DNA from: Platerodrilus igneus
Lineage: Eukaryota > Arthropoda > Insecta > Coleoptera > Lycidae
DNA: 64,000 bases
Assembly: GCA_036346225.1 (NCBI GenBank)
Contig: JARFIW010001365.1
Coordinates: 554,001 to 618,000, forward strand
Direction of reading: 5' to 3'
In this document: positions 30,481 through 64,000 of the stretch, in pieces
Position numbering within the stretch: position 1 is the stretch's first letter
Layout: each line of letters opens with the position of its first letter
Translations under genes and position numbers: made by a program
Notes under the pieces: generated by a model
What the model saw: the letters and a program-made list of their open reading frames with translations, nothing else
The model's database searches: none
What the model was told of the DNA's origin: nothing

Positions 30481-31585
30481 TTCATGCCCTTCTTCTGACG
30501 TCCCTTGTAAGGAAACGCCCAATCGAGTTTTCGTGAATTACCAAAACCTGGTTTTCTCTTGTTCGACAGTCGTTTAATTGGTAATGAATAAGTCTGGGTT
30601 GCGTTTAAAATGGTTTCAACAATTTCCGGATTTGGTACTGTTCTGGAGAATATTGATATGAAAAATATTGTTCTTTTTGTCACGCCTTGAGGTGTTGCAC
30701 TTTGGGAAATCAGCGATTGTGTGCTGTAGCATGTAGATCAATACTTTGAGTTTCGTTTCGAAGGTTTTTGTTTGCACATAATGATTTTGTGTTAGCAGAA
30801 TACATAGGAGATTAAGATTTATCAGTCTGTTTTTTGCATGCTACTAATAGTGACTGTGTAAAAGGGACTAGTTGCTTCTTAATCACTTCTGTGCATGTTT
30901 TGATTATCTCTGGTCCAATTGTTTTAAAAACTTTATTGATTTGGAATTTATAACGGCTTCCGATTTGGCTACTTCGACGAATGTAATTGAAGTTGGTCTT
31001 GCTGTGGTGACTTTAACTTTGCTTCGCTCTTTCGCGTATGGTATTTTCTCAGTGCTCTGATTTTTGTATTGTGATTTTGTTTTTATAGATGGGACACTTC
31101 GCTGATCGTCAGGAATGTTGGGCTTTGCAGTTAACGCAAGTTGGTGGTTCTGGAAATGGTCTTTCATGGGGTGGAATATTACATTTGCATGTTTCCGGTC
31201 CGTTGTAACGGCTTGAGACGTGGCCAAATCGCTGGCACCTAAAACACTGCATGGATGAAGGAACGTATGGTCTGGCAGGTAGCGTCGTGTATATTACCGC
31301 CCTTATTTTTTCTGGCCAGCGCGGACTGTTAAATGTAAGGATGAGCAATGCTGTATTCTGTATTGTTTCTCCTTTATTAACTGTGATGCGACAAGCATCA
31401 ACCACTCCTTGCTTCAATAGGGTTTTTTTTATTTCTTCTGAGGAACAATTCAGGATGTCTGAACAGGACACTACCCCTTTGAAATAAATAAGTATGTTGT
31501 GCGCAAAGACACTTATTTTAAAATCTGGGAATTCTTTCAGTAATCGAAGTTCATTCGATTGATTTCTGTCGAAGCATTCCAAGAA
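30481..31585 (-). pseudogene. Jockey/I-type LINE ORF1 (gag-like, zinc knuckles)
   Basis: From 31582 a 157-codon frame contains an RNA-binding-like region and then a CCHC zinc-knuckle block: MQCFRCQRFGHVSSRY, with TCKC and PPTCVNCKAQHS. These knuckles bind the element's RNA in the ribonucleoprotein particle. One knuckle has lost its final Cys (SSRY in place of a C). The protein continues in a second frame from 31227 (lysine- and serine-rich) and a third near 30680-30462. The 5' end is cut off close to a SINE fragment at 31592. Confidence 0.78.
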
Positions 31586-31591
31586 TAAAGG

Positions 31592-31645
31592 TTTCTGGCC
31601 AATGTAGTACCTTCGGGTAGAGTATTAGAAAATTACATGTAAAGT
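31592..31645 (+). repeat. SINE 3' end fragment
   Basis: TCTGGCCAATGTAGTACCTTCGG... through AAAATTACATGTAAAG matches the last 50 bp of the SINE family in plus orientation. It sits tail-to-tail with the minus-strand copy that begins at 31664. Confidence 0.75.
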
Positions 31646-31663
31646 CAAAGTGTTGTTCAAGCC

Positions 31664-31957
31664 CTACATGTGATTTTCCAGTGCTCTACCCGAAGGCACT
31701 ACATTGCTCAGGAAGCGAGTTTTTACCTGGAAAATTTGGAATTTTGCCGAACCCTTACTGTTCCAAGCAAGGTTGGGATCTTTAACGTGCGTGACAACAC
31801 ACACACACGGGACCTCCATTTTACCTCTCATCCGAATAAGGGCATATTTTTGTGAAAAATGGTTGTCTAACATTTTTCGAGCGGACCGTGTCGGGATTCG
31901 AACCCGGGACCTTGGACGTAGTAGTCACACGCATACCAACTACGCCACGGAGCCGCC
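31664..31957 (-). mobile_element. tRNA-derived SINE, copy 2
   Basis: The minus strand begins GGCGGCTCCGTGGCGTAGTTGG at 31957, has the B box GGTTCGAATCC, and ends GAAAATCACATGTAG at 31664. The A-box region TGGCGTAGTTGG is closer to consensus than in copy 1. No convincing target duplication was found, possibly because the tail abuts another SINE fragment. Confidence 0.88.
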
Positions 31958-33885
31958 GGTTGTCCTGGCCAACAATCCTGCCGACTGCTCATCTACACCC
32001 TCACACTCGCTTTGCTTACCGTCTTACCCGACAGCACAAGCGATTAATCAGAGTGGGTTTGATCTAGCCTTCCGTTTAGGGAGAAATTTAGACGAGAGTG
32101 GAGTGTTGCACTCATTGGAGACTACACCCTGATCCATATATGCTCGGCCACCAGGACTCCTTTATCTACCTGCATGGGTCTCCACGCACGACACAAATTT
32201 GCAGCTAGCCATCAAAACCTTGTGTAATTCGACCACTAAGCTAGGGAAAAGTGGGAGTTGAACTGGAATACATAGACCAAGGAGAAGGATTGCTGTACCT
32301 CGTCACATATGGATGAAATGTGGTGAGGTGAGTGGGACATGAATGGAAGCAATAGGTGGGTGCGCTGATATCGTGAACGAGCAACTCCGGGTAGTTGATA
32401 GGCTGAATGCTGATTGAATACGGGGAGTAGGACATCAGACAGGTGAGTTAGGACACCTCGGGTTTATTACGCCCATACCTATTTGGGAATTAACAGACCC
32501 CTGAAAGAAAATTGATGATGGGTTCTTTCGCCCTCGGAAGGAAGCTAAAAGAACAAGAGTCAAAAGGTTAGTGTGCTACCAGATAGGAAAGTTAAAAAAT
32601 GCTGAGAGTTATAGCTTTGTGTCCGCATAGGGATTAGGACACGTATGCATGTTTTGTGTAAAAAAAGTAAAGCGAGTGTGTGTGAGTATGTGAGTAGGTG
32701 ATGGAGGTTAAACCGGTTTCCCGTTTTGCAATCCAGGTAGCCAGCGAACTTGCTAATAGCAGCGCGAAAAGGATAGTAAGCACTCTCACTACGTTAAGGT
32801 AATAACGCATGAGAGGTATTATTATTATTATTATTAACATAGTCGTATTGTTGATGCACTGGGTGGTTTTCGAATAATAAGCTTTTGTGTCCTCATGAGC
32901 TGGAAACATTGTACGAACACAACTGAAGAACATTATAGCCTACCAAGGCAAAGTTCCATACGCATGAATCTAACAGCGTCATTATGTAAACCACTACAAT
33001 CATCTACCAATGATTCAGGCGACAAACCTCTATTTATCACCGATGAAGCACACCCGCTTCGCACTTACATAAACGATAGTCATGCTGTCTTGGTACACAT
33101 CGCGATGATGAATATGATGGATCCACACTGTTAGCTTATCATGGAATATATCAAACTGCGCTAAGTTCGCTTGCCATTTGTTACTCTCCGGCAACCCTTA
33201 TCAAATGTACTTACTTTTTCAACGAACTTCGTTCGTTTATGAAATCGATTTGACGTCCGTCTGTCCGTCCGAGGCCTTTCTAATGGTCGGACATCAATGT
33301 GTGATACATCAATCGATTCAGCTCGGTGTCCTGAGCTTAAGTTTTGATGTCAGTTGAAATCGGGCCACGGGGACGCCGTGCCCCCGCGATATTCCGTCGG
33401 GAAAATTAAAATTTCAAATAGGTCCAAAATTAATGTGCGATACATATTTGGACTCCCCTAACATAGCTGAGTCGAAATATGGTACCCCCCACAAAATCTG
33501 ACCACGGATACCCCCCCCCCCCGAGGAATTAATTTTTATTTTATCTGAATACTTATAATTATTACAACATAATAATTTTAATTTCTTTAAATTGTTTTAA
33601 AGTAAGTCTACATTTGGAAGTTCGTTGCGACAATGCCTTGCATTTTCAACTTGTTTATTGTTTGTGATAAAGTTTGCATTTTAACGTTTATTTGCACACC
33701 TAATAATCTGCACGGCCACAAAACTATGTTAGAACAAAATCCTGACGCTATTATGCAGTGCTGTTTGGGAATAAGTTGCGAGGTAAAAATGTTAGGACTA
33801 AAATTTCAATGCCGATTCATATGGTTACCTTTATCTTATGAAAAAAATTAAGGCGCACAGGAGGTAGCACTTTTCTACATTTTAT
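31958..33885. other. Intergenic, unassigned
   Basis: 32400-32640 and 33240-33530 are less AT-rich than average but contain no recognisable frame. A short ATT triplet run lies at 32819-32836 and a C run at about 33508-33522. This is the 3' flank of the protease gene. On the minus strand an AATAAA (plus-strand TTTATT near 33890) lies about 320 bp beyond the stop and could be its poly(A) signal. Confidence 0.4.
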
Positions 33886-34208
33886 CATTATTTTATTGTT
33901 GTATTGATTCTATTTTACAAATAATATTGCTTAAACGTATATTTTAAGTATTCTCTGTCGAATATGATGAAAAGTAGTAGCAAACATCAACAATACTTTG
34001 TTTTTAACAACAGATAGAACTAGAATATTTATAAGAATTAAGGTTAAATTCAGAATGTTTTATACTTATCACACATATTAAGTGCCATATTTGTCTAAAA
34101 TACTGGTAAATTGTTGCCTCGTTGATATTATAAAAAACATAACTACATTTCGTAAACACAATTAAACAAGAATAATAATTTTAGTTAATATTTTCAGGAA
34201 GTGTCAGT

Positions 34209-55846
<21,638 letters not shown>

Positions 55847-56280
55847 CTTGAAGTGCTTTATTTTATCAATTTGCTAAGGAAATATACCATACATTTACTG
55901 TTACTTATCTACTTTTTATCGGATTCAGTATCAAGTAGTTTGAAAAGAGATTAAGGGTGAAAGTACATAAACATACTTAAAACATCCTGTTATGAAATAT
56001 AAATTTTTGAAACTAACTTCAAATGGTAGAATTGATTATTTTCTACTCTATTGCTTCTTGAATATAAATTTTACTGATTAGATTCTGTGTAGTTTACATT
56101 TAGTAGAAGCATCGCTACTTGTATTACTGCTAGTACTGCTACTTTGTATGATAATAGACAATAATGGTTTTATTTTTATCTTTAGAAATCCGTCCAGCTT
56201 CTATAACTCTGTGGATAGTTGTGAAGATAAGTAAGATGGCACATATAATATATAATATTTATACCATCGTGTTTTGATAA
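55847..56280. other. Protease 5' flank
   Basis: AT-rich, no other gene. It ends at the RTE fragment. Confidence 0.5.
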
Positions 56281-56392
56281 ACCGTTCTGAATGAACCTGC
56301 ACATTGAAAAAGTTCTAGATTACTAGAATAGGTAAAATGGCTGGAGCGTTGCAGTGATCTAAAAAGTCGAACTACGATTTAACCAAAGTAGT
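56281..56392 (+). mobile_element. RTE-clade LINE, copy 3, first 110 bp only
   Basis: ACCGTTCTGAATGAACCTGC... matches the first part of the RTE leader at 3818 and 35268 (GTTCTAGATTACTAGAATAGG, GTGATCTAAAAAG). It stops at about 56392, where the giant palindrome starts. Confidence 0.8.
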
Positions 56393-56397
56393 GGTAT

Positions 56398-58560
56398 ATA
56401 TTCATTAATTTAGTGTATTTTACCAGTGACAGAATGTTAAGCAGCAACTTAGAGTATTAATCTAATAATTTAGCGTGCTAAGGACAGCTTAGAGTGGTTT
56501 ATATCCAGTAATTTCGAGTATTTAGCATCAGCTTAGAGCCCTAAATTAATAAATTGCAAAGATTTCTATTTAAATTAATTATATCTACACTCACGTTTAT
56601 ATCTACGGCAAAATTCTATATAGTTTTATTGTATCACACGCGCTCTACTATTTATATCACTTGGAATTATAAACTTTTGTTAAAGTTTCAACTTTTAAAA
56701 TTATCAACTTTCACTAAATTCTATTCACGTAACAATTTTCATTCAAAATAGCACAGTCGGCGCGTGAATTATAAAATGCCTTTCCTTTAGCTGCTTCATT
56801 AGTTTTATAGAATCAAATTCTTTCTCGAATATTCCACGCGTTTTCATTGGTTGACATAACGCTATCAGTTATTCGTGTGTAGAAAAGGCGTTTAAATTGT
56901 GGGTTATATTCACAACCTGTTGGGTTTTGTTAAATATTGCATTTTATATACGTTCTAAATTGCACGTACATCGGAAGTTTTAGCGGGAATTGATTAACAA
57001 ATAGTATTTTATATACGTTCCATATCGCACGCATTACCGTTGCCTTTCACATCCATACTCCATTTAAATATGCTGATTTTATTAAATATTGCATTTTATG
57101 TACGTTTGAAATTGCACGTACTTATTAACTTCTTTACGCAAATACGTTTAGATTGAAAGAAATTTCATTTTACGGTTGTTCCTCTTTGAATATGTTAAAT
57201 TTGTATTTGGTTTTGAGCTTAAGAATGTTTTTACATGTTCTAAGATGATTGAATTGTTTCCACAATTATTTCTTTTAATGAATGTAGTGAGGTTAATACG
57301 GAATGAACTTTCTTTAATTAATTTTAGCTTGTTATTGATTTTATACAGGGTGATTTGTATTTGCTTTTATATAATGAACGAATTATGTAAATTTTTTGAT
57401 TTTAATGTTTGGTTTATGTGATTTTTATGATATTTACATAAGATATTCCTCCTTCTTGACCTTATATAAACAAGGGAAAAATACTTTATATAGATATCAT
57501 AAAAACCAAAATTTAAATCATAAAATGTACATAATTCACTCATTATACAAAAGCAAATACAAATCACCCTGTATTAAATCACTAACTAGCTACAATCAAT
57601 TAAAGAAAGTTCATTCCGTAGTAACTTCAACACATTTATTAAAATAAATAATTGCGAAAGCAATCCAATCATTTTTAGAACATTTAAACCATTCTTAAGC
57701 TTAAATGCAAATACAAATTCAACATATTTGAAGAAAAATAACGGTGAAATGAAATTTCTTTCAATCTAAATGCAGTTACGTAAAGAGTCAATAACGCGTA
57801 TATTTTATACCAGTTTGAATAGACAAATATCTAAAAACAAACATATTAGATAAAGGATAGATATTAGAGGCGACGGAATACGTGCAATTTACAACGTACA
57901 CAAAATACCATTTGTTTAACAAATCTCTCTTGAAATTTCAGAAATACGTGCAGTTCAGAATTCTTAATAACACAAGCATGTGTAAATAAAATATGGATAT
58001 TTAAGCGAAGGAGTACGTGTGATTTACAACGTACATAAAATACCGTTTGTGAATAAAGTCTATCTAAAAAGTTACAAGATACTTGATATTTAAAGCGTAT
58101 ATGTTAAACCCGATAAAATCCAACACCTTGCAGATAAGTAATTGAAACGTTTACCTTTGGACGAACAACTGATAGCGTTTGGAGATCCAATGAGAACACG
58201 TGGAATGTTCGGAAAGGAATTAGATTTTATTAAACTGACAAAACAGATAAAAGAGATTATTTAATAAACCACGCGTCAACTGCGCTAGTTGAAAGAAGAA
58301 TTGTTGAAAGTTAAAATTTATGATTTCATTTGACAGAAACAGTAAAGTGCGCATTATAGAATTGTGCCGTTGATATAAACGTAAAGCTAGAAATAGTTAA
58401 TTTAGGGCTCTAAGAAATACTCTAAGTAATACTCTAAGAAATAATGCAAGTAATTTTTAAAATACTGGATAAATAATCCAAGTTATACGCCAAATTAAGG
58501 GTATACGATTCCAAGTTATTGGACAACTACCAAGAGTGATTTCTGGGACAGTAAACTCCA
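56398..58560. mobile_element. Giant foldback, about 1.05 kb arms
   Basis: An imperfect palindrome centred near 57455. Matching arms include AATTTAGGGCTCTAAG (right, about 58403) with CTTAGAGCCCTAAATT (left, about 56531), AAATTTCTTTCAATCTAAA (right, about 57750) with its complement near 57152, and CATTTTATGTACG-type repeats on both sides. The outer ends contain short tandem units (CTTAGAGTATTAATC; CTCTAAGTAATA). No transposase. It could be a non-autonomous DNA element with very long TIRs. Confidence 0.8.
57347..57572. repeat. Inner palindrome with CAGGGTG ends (MITE-like)
   Basis: ACAGGGTGATTTGTATTTGC at 57347 and its complement GCAAATACAAATCACCCTGT at about 57553-57572 bound a 225 bp near-perfect palindrome at the centre of the foldback. 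TA stands on the outer side. The CAGGGTG terminus resembles that of the mariner-type element at 26192. It may be a separate MITE nested in the larger palindrome, or just its core. Confidence 0.65.
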
Positions 58561-60045
58561 ACAAGAAAAAAAAGCTGAACTATAGGGCCAGAACTATTTA
58601 TCCAATTTATAGCATGTTGCATTTGTAATTTTGATTAATTTTACATAATTTGTGAGCTTAAAATTTGCATGTGTGTAAAAAGTCAACAAAAATTTTATTC
58701 GTACGTAGAATTATGTTTAAAAAAAGGGATATTTTTTTGAACGTTTGACGAAACTATTCTCTTTGCTAGTTTTGATTGCTTTTAAAGATGTAAAATTTTA
58801 TAATTTTTGTAAAGAGCATTTCCATAGAAATATTTATTTTAATTTTGATTTAAAAGTTTATAAAAGTAAAAGATATTAAAGAGGACGTAGATTTGTAACT
58901 TGTAATATAACAAAATTTTTTATTTAGAACATTATACAATCATTGGTGAATTTTGTTTGTCTTACTCAGGTGTATTGAGTGTTGGCGTCGGCGCACAATA
59001 TCTGACGCCTTTTAGACCGTTTTTCAGTACTTTGCGACGAACAACAAATTCGTACCCATATATTTTCTGAAACTACGTTTTATTGCGAACATTTTGAGTC
59101 CACGCGTGTCCGAACAACAAATTATTTGACGGAGTTATTCCTTACGTTATTGCGTGAAAGGTACACTCAATATTCTAAAATATTTTTTCATGTGGGAGCA
59201 CATAAAAAGCACATAATTTTGACCTATTCGTTTCTTCGACTACGGTACTCAAATTGCATTTTTAAATGTGGCTGTGCTAATTTTAATTTTAAGCTAGGAC
59301 AGCCATTATTTTTAACGAAACGGCTGGAGCAACAAAATTGGGAATAGAGCAACAAATTAGCAGCAAATGAGCACAAAATTTCTGTACAAATCACATTCGA
59401 TTGTGCTGAAGTGACTGGCAGCTTAATACGTGTTGCATTGTGACAGTCTTAAACCAGTTAATGGATGCATTACCTTAATATTACGTTCGTTATGAGTATT
59501 AAATAATTCTGTCAACTCATACTTATTTGAACTCGACTACCGTACTTTGTACTTATTTTTTTATTAATATTTTTGTTAGTCGAGTTTCTTTGTATATTAA
59601 TCAATAGTAGTTAAACCCACTTTAGATTTATCTGCTTATTAAATTGATAGAACGGCGCCATCTACGTCACTTCCACATCAAGTTCCGGTTCAGGTGTTTA
59701 ATCTAATACCCTTGTAATTTTTTCGTACTAATCCTTATCTAGGTTTTAATGTTCAAAGCATATTTTAAACATTACGTAACAGATAATTAAGAATATAGTA
59801 TTTACATTTCTTTTCAAAAAACTAAACCAAATTTTTTGTATGCGCTAATTGTTTTTCACAGGCTTCAAGACACAAAACTTTGAATTTTTAAAAGTTGTAT
59901 CGTTGAACATAAACTTGTTGAATGTGCGAAAAACTTACTTTGTATAAAAAAAGTACGTCTATAAAATTATTATAGGAATAGACTTCATTTTCTCGTTCAA
60001 ACGTCTACTCATTTAGTGGGTTATACAGGGGTAACATGGGTATCT
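58561..60045. other. Intergenic, unassigned
   Basis: No recognisable frame or repeat. There is a GC-balanced patch at 58975-59120. Confidence 0.4.
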
Positions 60046-60052
60046 TCCATAG

Positions 60053-61321
60053 ATGAAATGGGTCACCTAAAATGTGACCCATGACCCAGTGACCCAAATG
60101 AGGAATGTGACCCACCACCCAGTGACCCATGACCCAAATTGACCCAGTGACACAAATTGACCCAGTGACCCAAATTGACCCACATTGACCCAGTGACCCA
60201 AATTGACCCAATTACCTAAATTGGCCCAAATTGATGCAGTCGCAAAAATTTTCTTACTGTCTCAAATTGGCCCTCTGTGATGTCTTCAATTAGTGGGCGA
60301 GTTTTATCGAATAACCGATTATGAAATTTGGAAATTTTATTATTAATTTTTAATAAATATGTGCTGTTCTACGAATTACAGTTACAAAATAAATCTCAGC
60401 ACTATGTGGCAGAAGGAGTAGCTGCTGTCCGAGACAATTTTAATTAGTGTGAGAATGTTTAACAATTAAATATACTAAATGATCAAAATATTTTTCAATG
60501 ACAGACGCAATAAAATATAAATTGAATAATCCCGTTTTCTGACATCGAGTTGATACAGGAACATTGTTTTATATGATCTTCTTCATTTTTTTAGTTAATT
60601 AGTCTTATCAAGAAAACTCGGTCTCACGGAGATTTATAAAGGTCCGCACTTATGTATAAGGTTTAAATTACAATTAACGTGATGTTTATCCATGCTTAAT
60701 GATAATGATATACAAATTACAAAAATAATGGACACTGAAAATAACCGGGTATATAATATTAAGATTTTTGCTACAAATTATTTCAGTTTTTATGTGAAAG
60801 AATACTATTATTTGAACATACAAAATTGTATACGTTCATAACACTGCATTCTCGCGGCACAGCGCCACATTACGTTTCTTGAAAAACATGTAAAAATGCG
60901 TTTCATATTATAGAAAAAGCGATGTATTGATTACAAAACATTTTAGCGTTTGCTTGAAATATGAAACGAATGCTAGCAACTAACGGCACCAATAAGCTTA
61001 TGCATTTGTGAAAATAGTTAATAAATTGAGCTGAAAGTATGGGAAAAAGGTTTTTATTACTTCAATAATTCAATTTGTTACTGAATCAATTGGGTCAGTT
61101 TGGGTCACTGGGTCAGTTTGGGTCACCGGGTCAATTTGGGTCACTGGGTCAATGCGGGTCACTGGGTCAATGCGGGTCACTGGGTCAATATGGGTCACTG
61201 GGTCAATGTGGGTCACTGGGACAATCCGGGTCAGTACACGGGACCCACTGACCCAGTGACCCAAACATAAAAGTGACCCACTTAGACCCAGTGCCCCAGT
61301 TGACCCATGATCCATTTCATC
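60053..61321. mobile_element. Foldback element with GGGTCA-minisatellite ends
   Basis: The ends are inverted: GATGAAATGGGTCA at 60053 and TGACCCATGATCCATTTCATC ending at about 61321. Inside each end lies a minisatellite of GTGACCCA / GACCCAAATT units: 60062-60230 and 61087-61310. At the right end the array itself switches orientation near 61240 (TGGGTC then GACCCA). The 850 bp interior has no coding frame. Confidence 0.75.
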
Positions 61322-61834
61322 TCTGGATCTTCGTTATTATTGAAGATACAAAATCGGTTAAATGGGCATTTTGTTTAGTTTTTATTATTGGTTATTAATC
61401 TTCTTTCAAAAGTTTACTCCCACATCAAGTTTTATAAATATCCGTGAAAACAAAAAATTCTATTTTCTTCAAACCTGAATTTACGCCTTCCTGTTGGATT
61501 TAGAAAAATATGTTTGGAACAAAAGTTGTGAGATTAATCATTAGGAATAATATGCTTGCAAAGCAATTTTTATTTTTGTAGTTACCAAGTAAAACGAAAG
61601 TCAACTTTTTTATTTCCTATGGCCGCCATATTGGATTTTTCCTTATTCGGATATAACAAAAAATTACAATTCCGGTGACATGAATGAAACACTATTCTGA
61701 ACTTAAAAATAACGCTCAAAATTAATATTTTAGATACTTTAGACATAAAAGGTTATGACTAGTGCAACAATGATAGTAATTATAAGTTGTAATTGTTGAC
61801 AGTTCAGTTAACAAAATAAACAAAATTAATAAAT
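61322..61834. other. Intergenic, unassigned
   Basis: AT-rich, no feature recognised. Confidence 0.4.
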
Positions 61835-62560
61835 GTCTAAATCTAGATTTTATGCTCAAACTGTCGTTCATTGCTTTCCGAATATATTGACAACGTCTTG
61901 CTGCACTATTTGCTACGTTTTGTAGTATTTTCGGAGTAACTTGTCTAAATGCATTTAATACTTCGGCTTCTAGTTTTATTACGTTGCCTTAACTTTTATT
62001 CGCACTATAAACTAAATCCTTTCTAAAGCCCCATAGAAAAAAGTCCATCGGTATCAAATCCGCTGATCTGGGTGGTCATTTGTGGGGGATTTTTAGATAT
62101 GAGTTTGATGTTGAATCGTTCATTTAAATACTCTATAACTTTTCTATTATTATGAGCAGGGGTATTATTTTGTTGATACCATTTCCCTGCTACTACCGCC
62201 AATGGTAAATTTTCTAACAATTCTTCGAAAACTTTTTGAAGAATTTGCAAGTATCTTTCTTGTCGTAATGTGCCATGAAAAATAATTGGTCCTAAAAAAC
62301 GATAATCCTACAGGACACAGTAAAACCATAACGATTTCGATTTCGTCTTGGACCTTGTAAATGAAGATTGTTTTGGGATTAATAATATTCGTTTTTTCGA
62401 TTAAAAATGCCTCAATTAAAAAAATAGCTTTCGTTAGTCCACAGAATCCATAAACTGAATGTATCGTCTCTTACCGTTTGAGCAATGTACTGTAACATAA
62501 AATTTTCGGTAAAATTTGTCTATTAACCTTAGCGCGGTGTAGCTGTTATATTAGTTGTTA
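61835..62560 (-). pseudogene. IS630/mariner-type transposase remnant
   Basis: Minus-strand translation with frameshifts gives ILWTNESYFF (first Asp changed to Asn), GIFNRKNEYY, GPRRNRNRYGFTV, FHGTLRQERYLQILQKVFEELL, WYQQNNTPAHNNRKVIEYLNERF (second Asp changed to Asn), and a C-terminal EAEVLNAFRQVTPKILQNV. It is the same superfamily as the element at 26192 but a different lineage. No TIRs were found around it. Confidence 0.8.
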
Positions 62561-64000
62561 TCTAACAACATTTATATAATTCATTCAGTCATTATTCCAT
62601 ATTTAATAATCAATAAACTCACAAAGCACATTTTAATCCTAATTACAAGTAAAATATACAAACTACATATTCCTTTCGATAACATTTATATATACAAACT
62701 TGTTAACGTGTTCCTACATCTTAAAGTATCTAAGATTTTAAAATTGTTCCGACGATCGGCGATCGTTGATCACTTTTTATTTCGTAGTGGAACTGAAAGG
62801 TCGCTCCGTGTTGGAAATGTTCAACATGTGCAGGAAAATCAAGTTTTCCTGGCGACGACGTCGTGACAGACGAGCAGTCTGTTGAAGTTGTCCATGACAA
62901 CTATAGTAATAATTTAGTGTACAAATCCCTTGGCGAACGTGCAACTCTTAACGTACAACTTTTAATGTACAACTTTTAACGTATAACTTTGGACGCAAGG
63001 CTTGGATGCCGTGTAATTTTACAATTACGAAAAATGAAACTTTGATCCCGTACAACTTTAATACCGAAATAAGGATGGTCTTGTAATAATTTTAGATGAG
63101 ACTTCACTTTGATTTATGGAATCCGTTTAGCAGGCAAAGCTGTAGACTACTGTATTCCACATGTGGCCGATGTCGCTTGTAACCAGCATGTTTTACTGAT
63201 GCACAGGTTGACTCAAGGTTGCAGGTCATTGCGGCGGTCGGTAAGAATGTATTAGTTTATTACATAAGGCGGTCGTTACAAAGTCCACTGCGTAAATTGT
63301 GCATGCAATAATATGCTTATGAAACTTGTTTTGCATTACGTGCTTTATGCAACTAATATCACTTGTATAAATATTTTGTCAATTGAATTTTAAATCCCTT
63401 TGTTAAGTATAAAGTACAATGAGTACCATGACCTATATTTCTTATTAATAGCGTGTTCAACTTATATATCATATCTCACCGATTGTACAGGTGTGGATAT
63501 ACCTCCTCAGTTATCTTGTTTTGACAAATTGAAATATTAACATGTTAAATTATAACACTTGAAAGCTATATCATATAAATTGGAATTTAAAGTAATCTGA
63601 TAATTGTTGGTTTTTGTCAAACGTTTATTAGGCAATATTTAAACATTGTGAGGTCGCGTAGCGCTACAATGACTAATTTATAAAATATAAAATGTCAATA
63701 ATTAAATTTCTCACTTACAAATCATTTTTATAAGAATTAAAATTTTTTAACAATGTTATTTATCAAAATGTTATTTACTTTTCTTTAAAGAGAATACAGA
63801 ATTAATTTATTGGACTTTAGTTCATTTTTCTATAACACTAAATTCTCCAAAAGTTGGCACGGTGTTTACAAAGTAAACTTATCCGAACAAGATAGTATCA
63901 AGATAGTAGGCACAATTGAAATTAAGTTAAAGATACTACATTCATATTGATCCGTAAAATAGGGTGTCTATGTTGGTAGAAACTATGTTTCAGAGTCACC
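62561..64000. other. Intergenic, unassigned
   Basis: A short tandem repeat at 62947-62990 has three units of about 14 bp (AACGTACAACTTTT, AATGTACAACTTTT, AACGTATAACTTTG). The remainder has no recognisable frame, tRNA-like box or terminal repeat. Confidence 0.4.

Noticed and set aside
33500..33525. C-run as a functional or structural element
   Set aside because: Simple homopolymer with no supporting context.

Overview
This is eukaryotic nuclear DNA, AT-rich and packed with decayed transposable elements. Arthropod-type retroelements, mariner-family elements, 44-52 bp introns and a secreted digestive-type serine protease point to an insect. A beetle is my best guess from the look of the protease, but the sequence does not prove it. 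There is no prokaryotic or organellar gene.

The only apparently intact host gene is a chymotrypsin-like serine protease on the minus strand. I assembled it by hand from seven exons: start 55846, stop 34209, 252 residues, all splice phases consistent. Introns 2 (12.5 kb) and 3 (8.2 kb) are filled with transposons, so a 759-base coding sequence spans 21.6 kb.

1-8.7 kb is a nest. A remnant of an R1-like LINE abuts a dead Ty3/gypsy pol gene. That pol gene was split by a tRNA-derived SINE and by a 4.3 kb RTE-type LINE with three successive 3' ends, bounded by an 11 bp target duplication. 8.7-17 kb is AT-rich with short repeats and no gene that I can see. 17-26 kb is the most unusual part. It holds (TA)n tracts, foldbacks, tRNA-Lys primer-binding-site-like modules in tandem, a 2.6 kb tandem duplication, palindromes carrying a tRNA-like Pol III unit, and two families of hammerhead self-cleaving ribozyme repeats. 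One ribozyme family is a 495/496 bp tandem array with a head-to-head copy, the layout known from Penelope-like elements and animal retrozymes. 26.2-28.5 kb is a complete but frameshifted Tc1/mariner-superfamily transposon with about 480 bp inverted repeats. 28.7-32 kb has GT-rich repeats, a Jockey/I-type LINE remnant and SINE pieces.

Within the protease introns lie a second RTE copy (35.3-37.4 kb) that splits an unrecognised ORF, a diverged repeat family (38-42.4 kb), a deleted Jockey LINE (43.5-44.5 kb), a GC-rich promoter plus ORF with a stem-loop leader (45.5-46.1 kb), a dead mariner (48.2-49.2 kb) and a complete but inactive gypsy element with both LTRs (49.2-55.1 kb). Upstream of the gene are a third RTE fragment, a 2.2 kb giant palindrome, a GGGTCA-minisatellite foldback (60.05-61.32 kb) and a dead DDE transposase (61.8-62.6 kb).

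Nothing here forms an operon or pathway. The functional logic is one host gene hosting layers of retrotransposon, DNA-transposon and ribozyme-bearing repeats. Coordinates of protein domains were worked out by hand translation; family names rest on recognised motifs, not on database searches.
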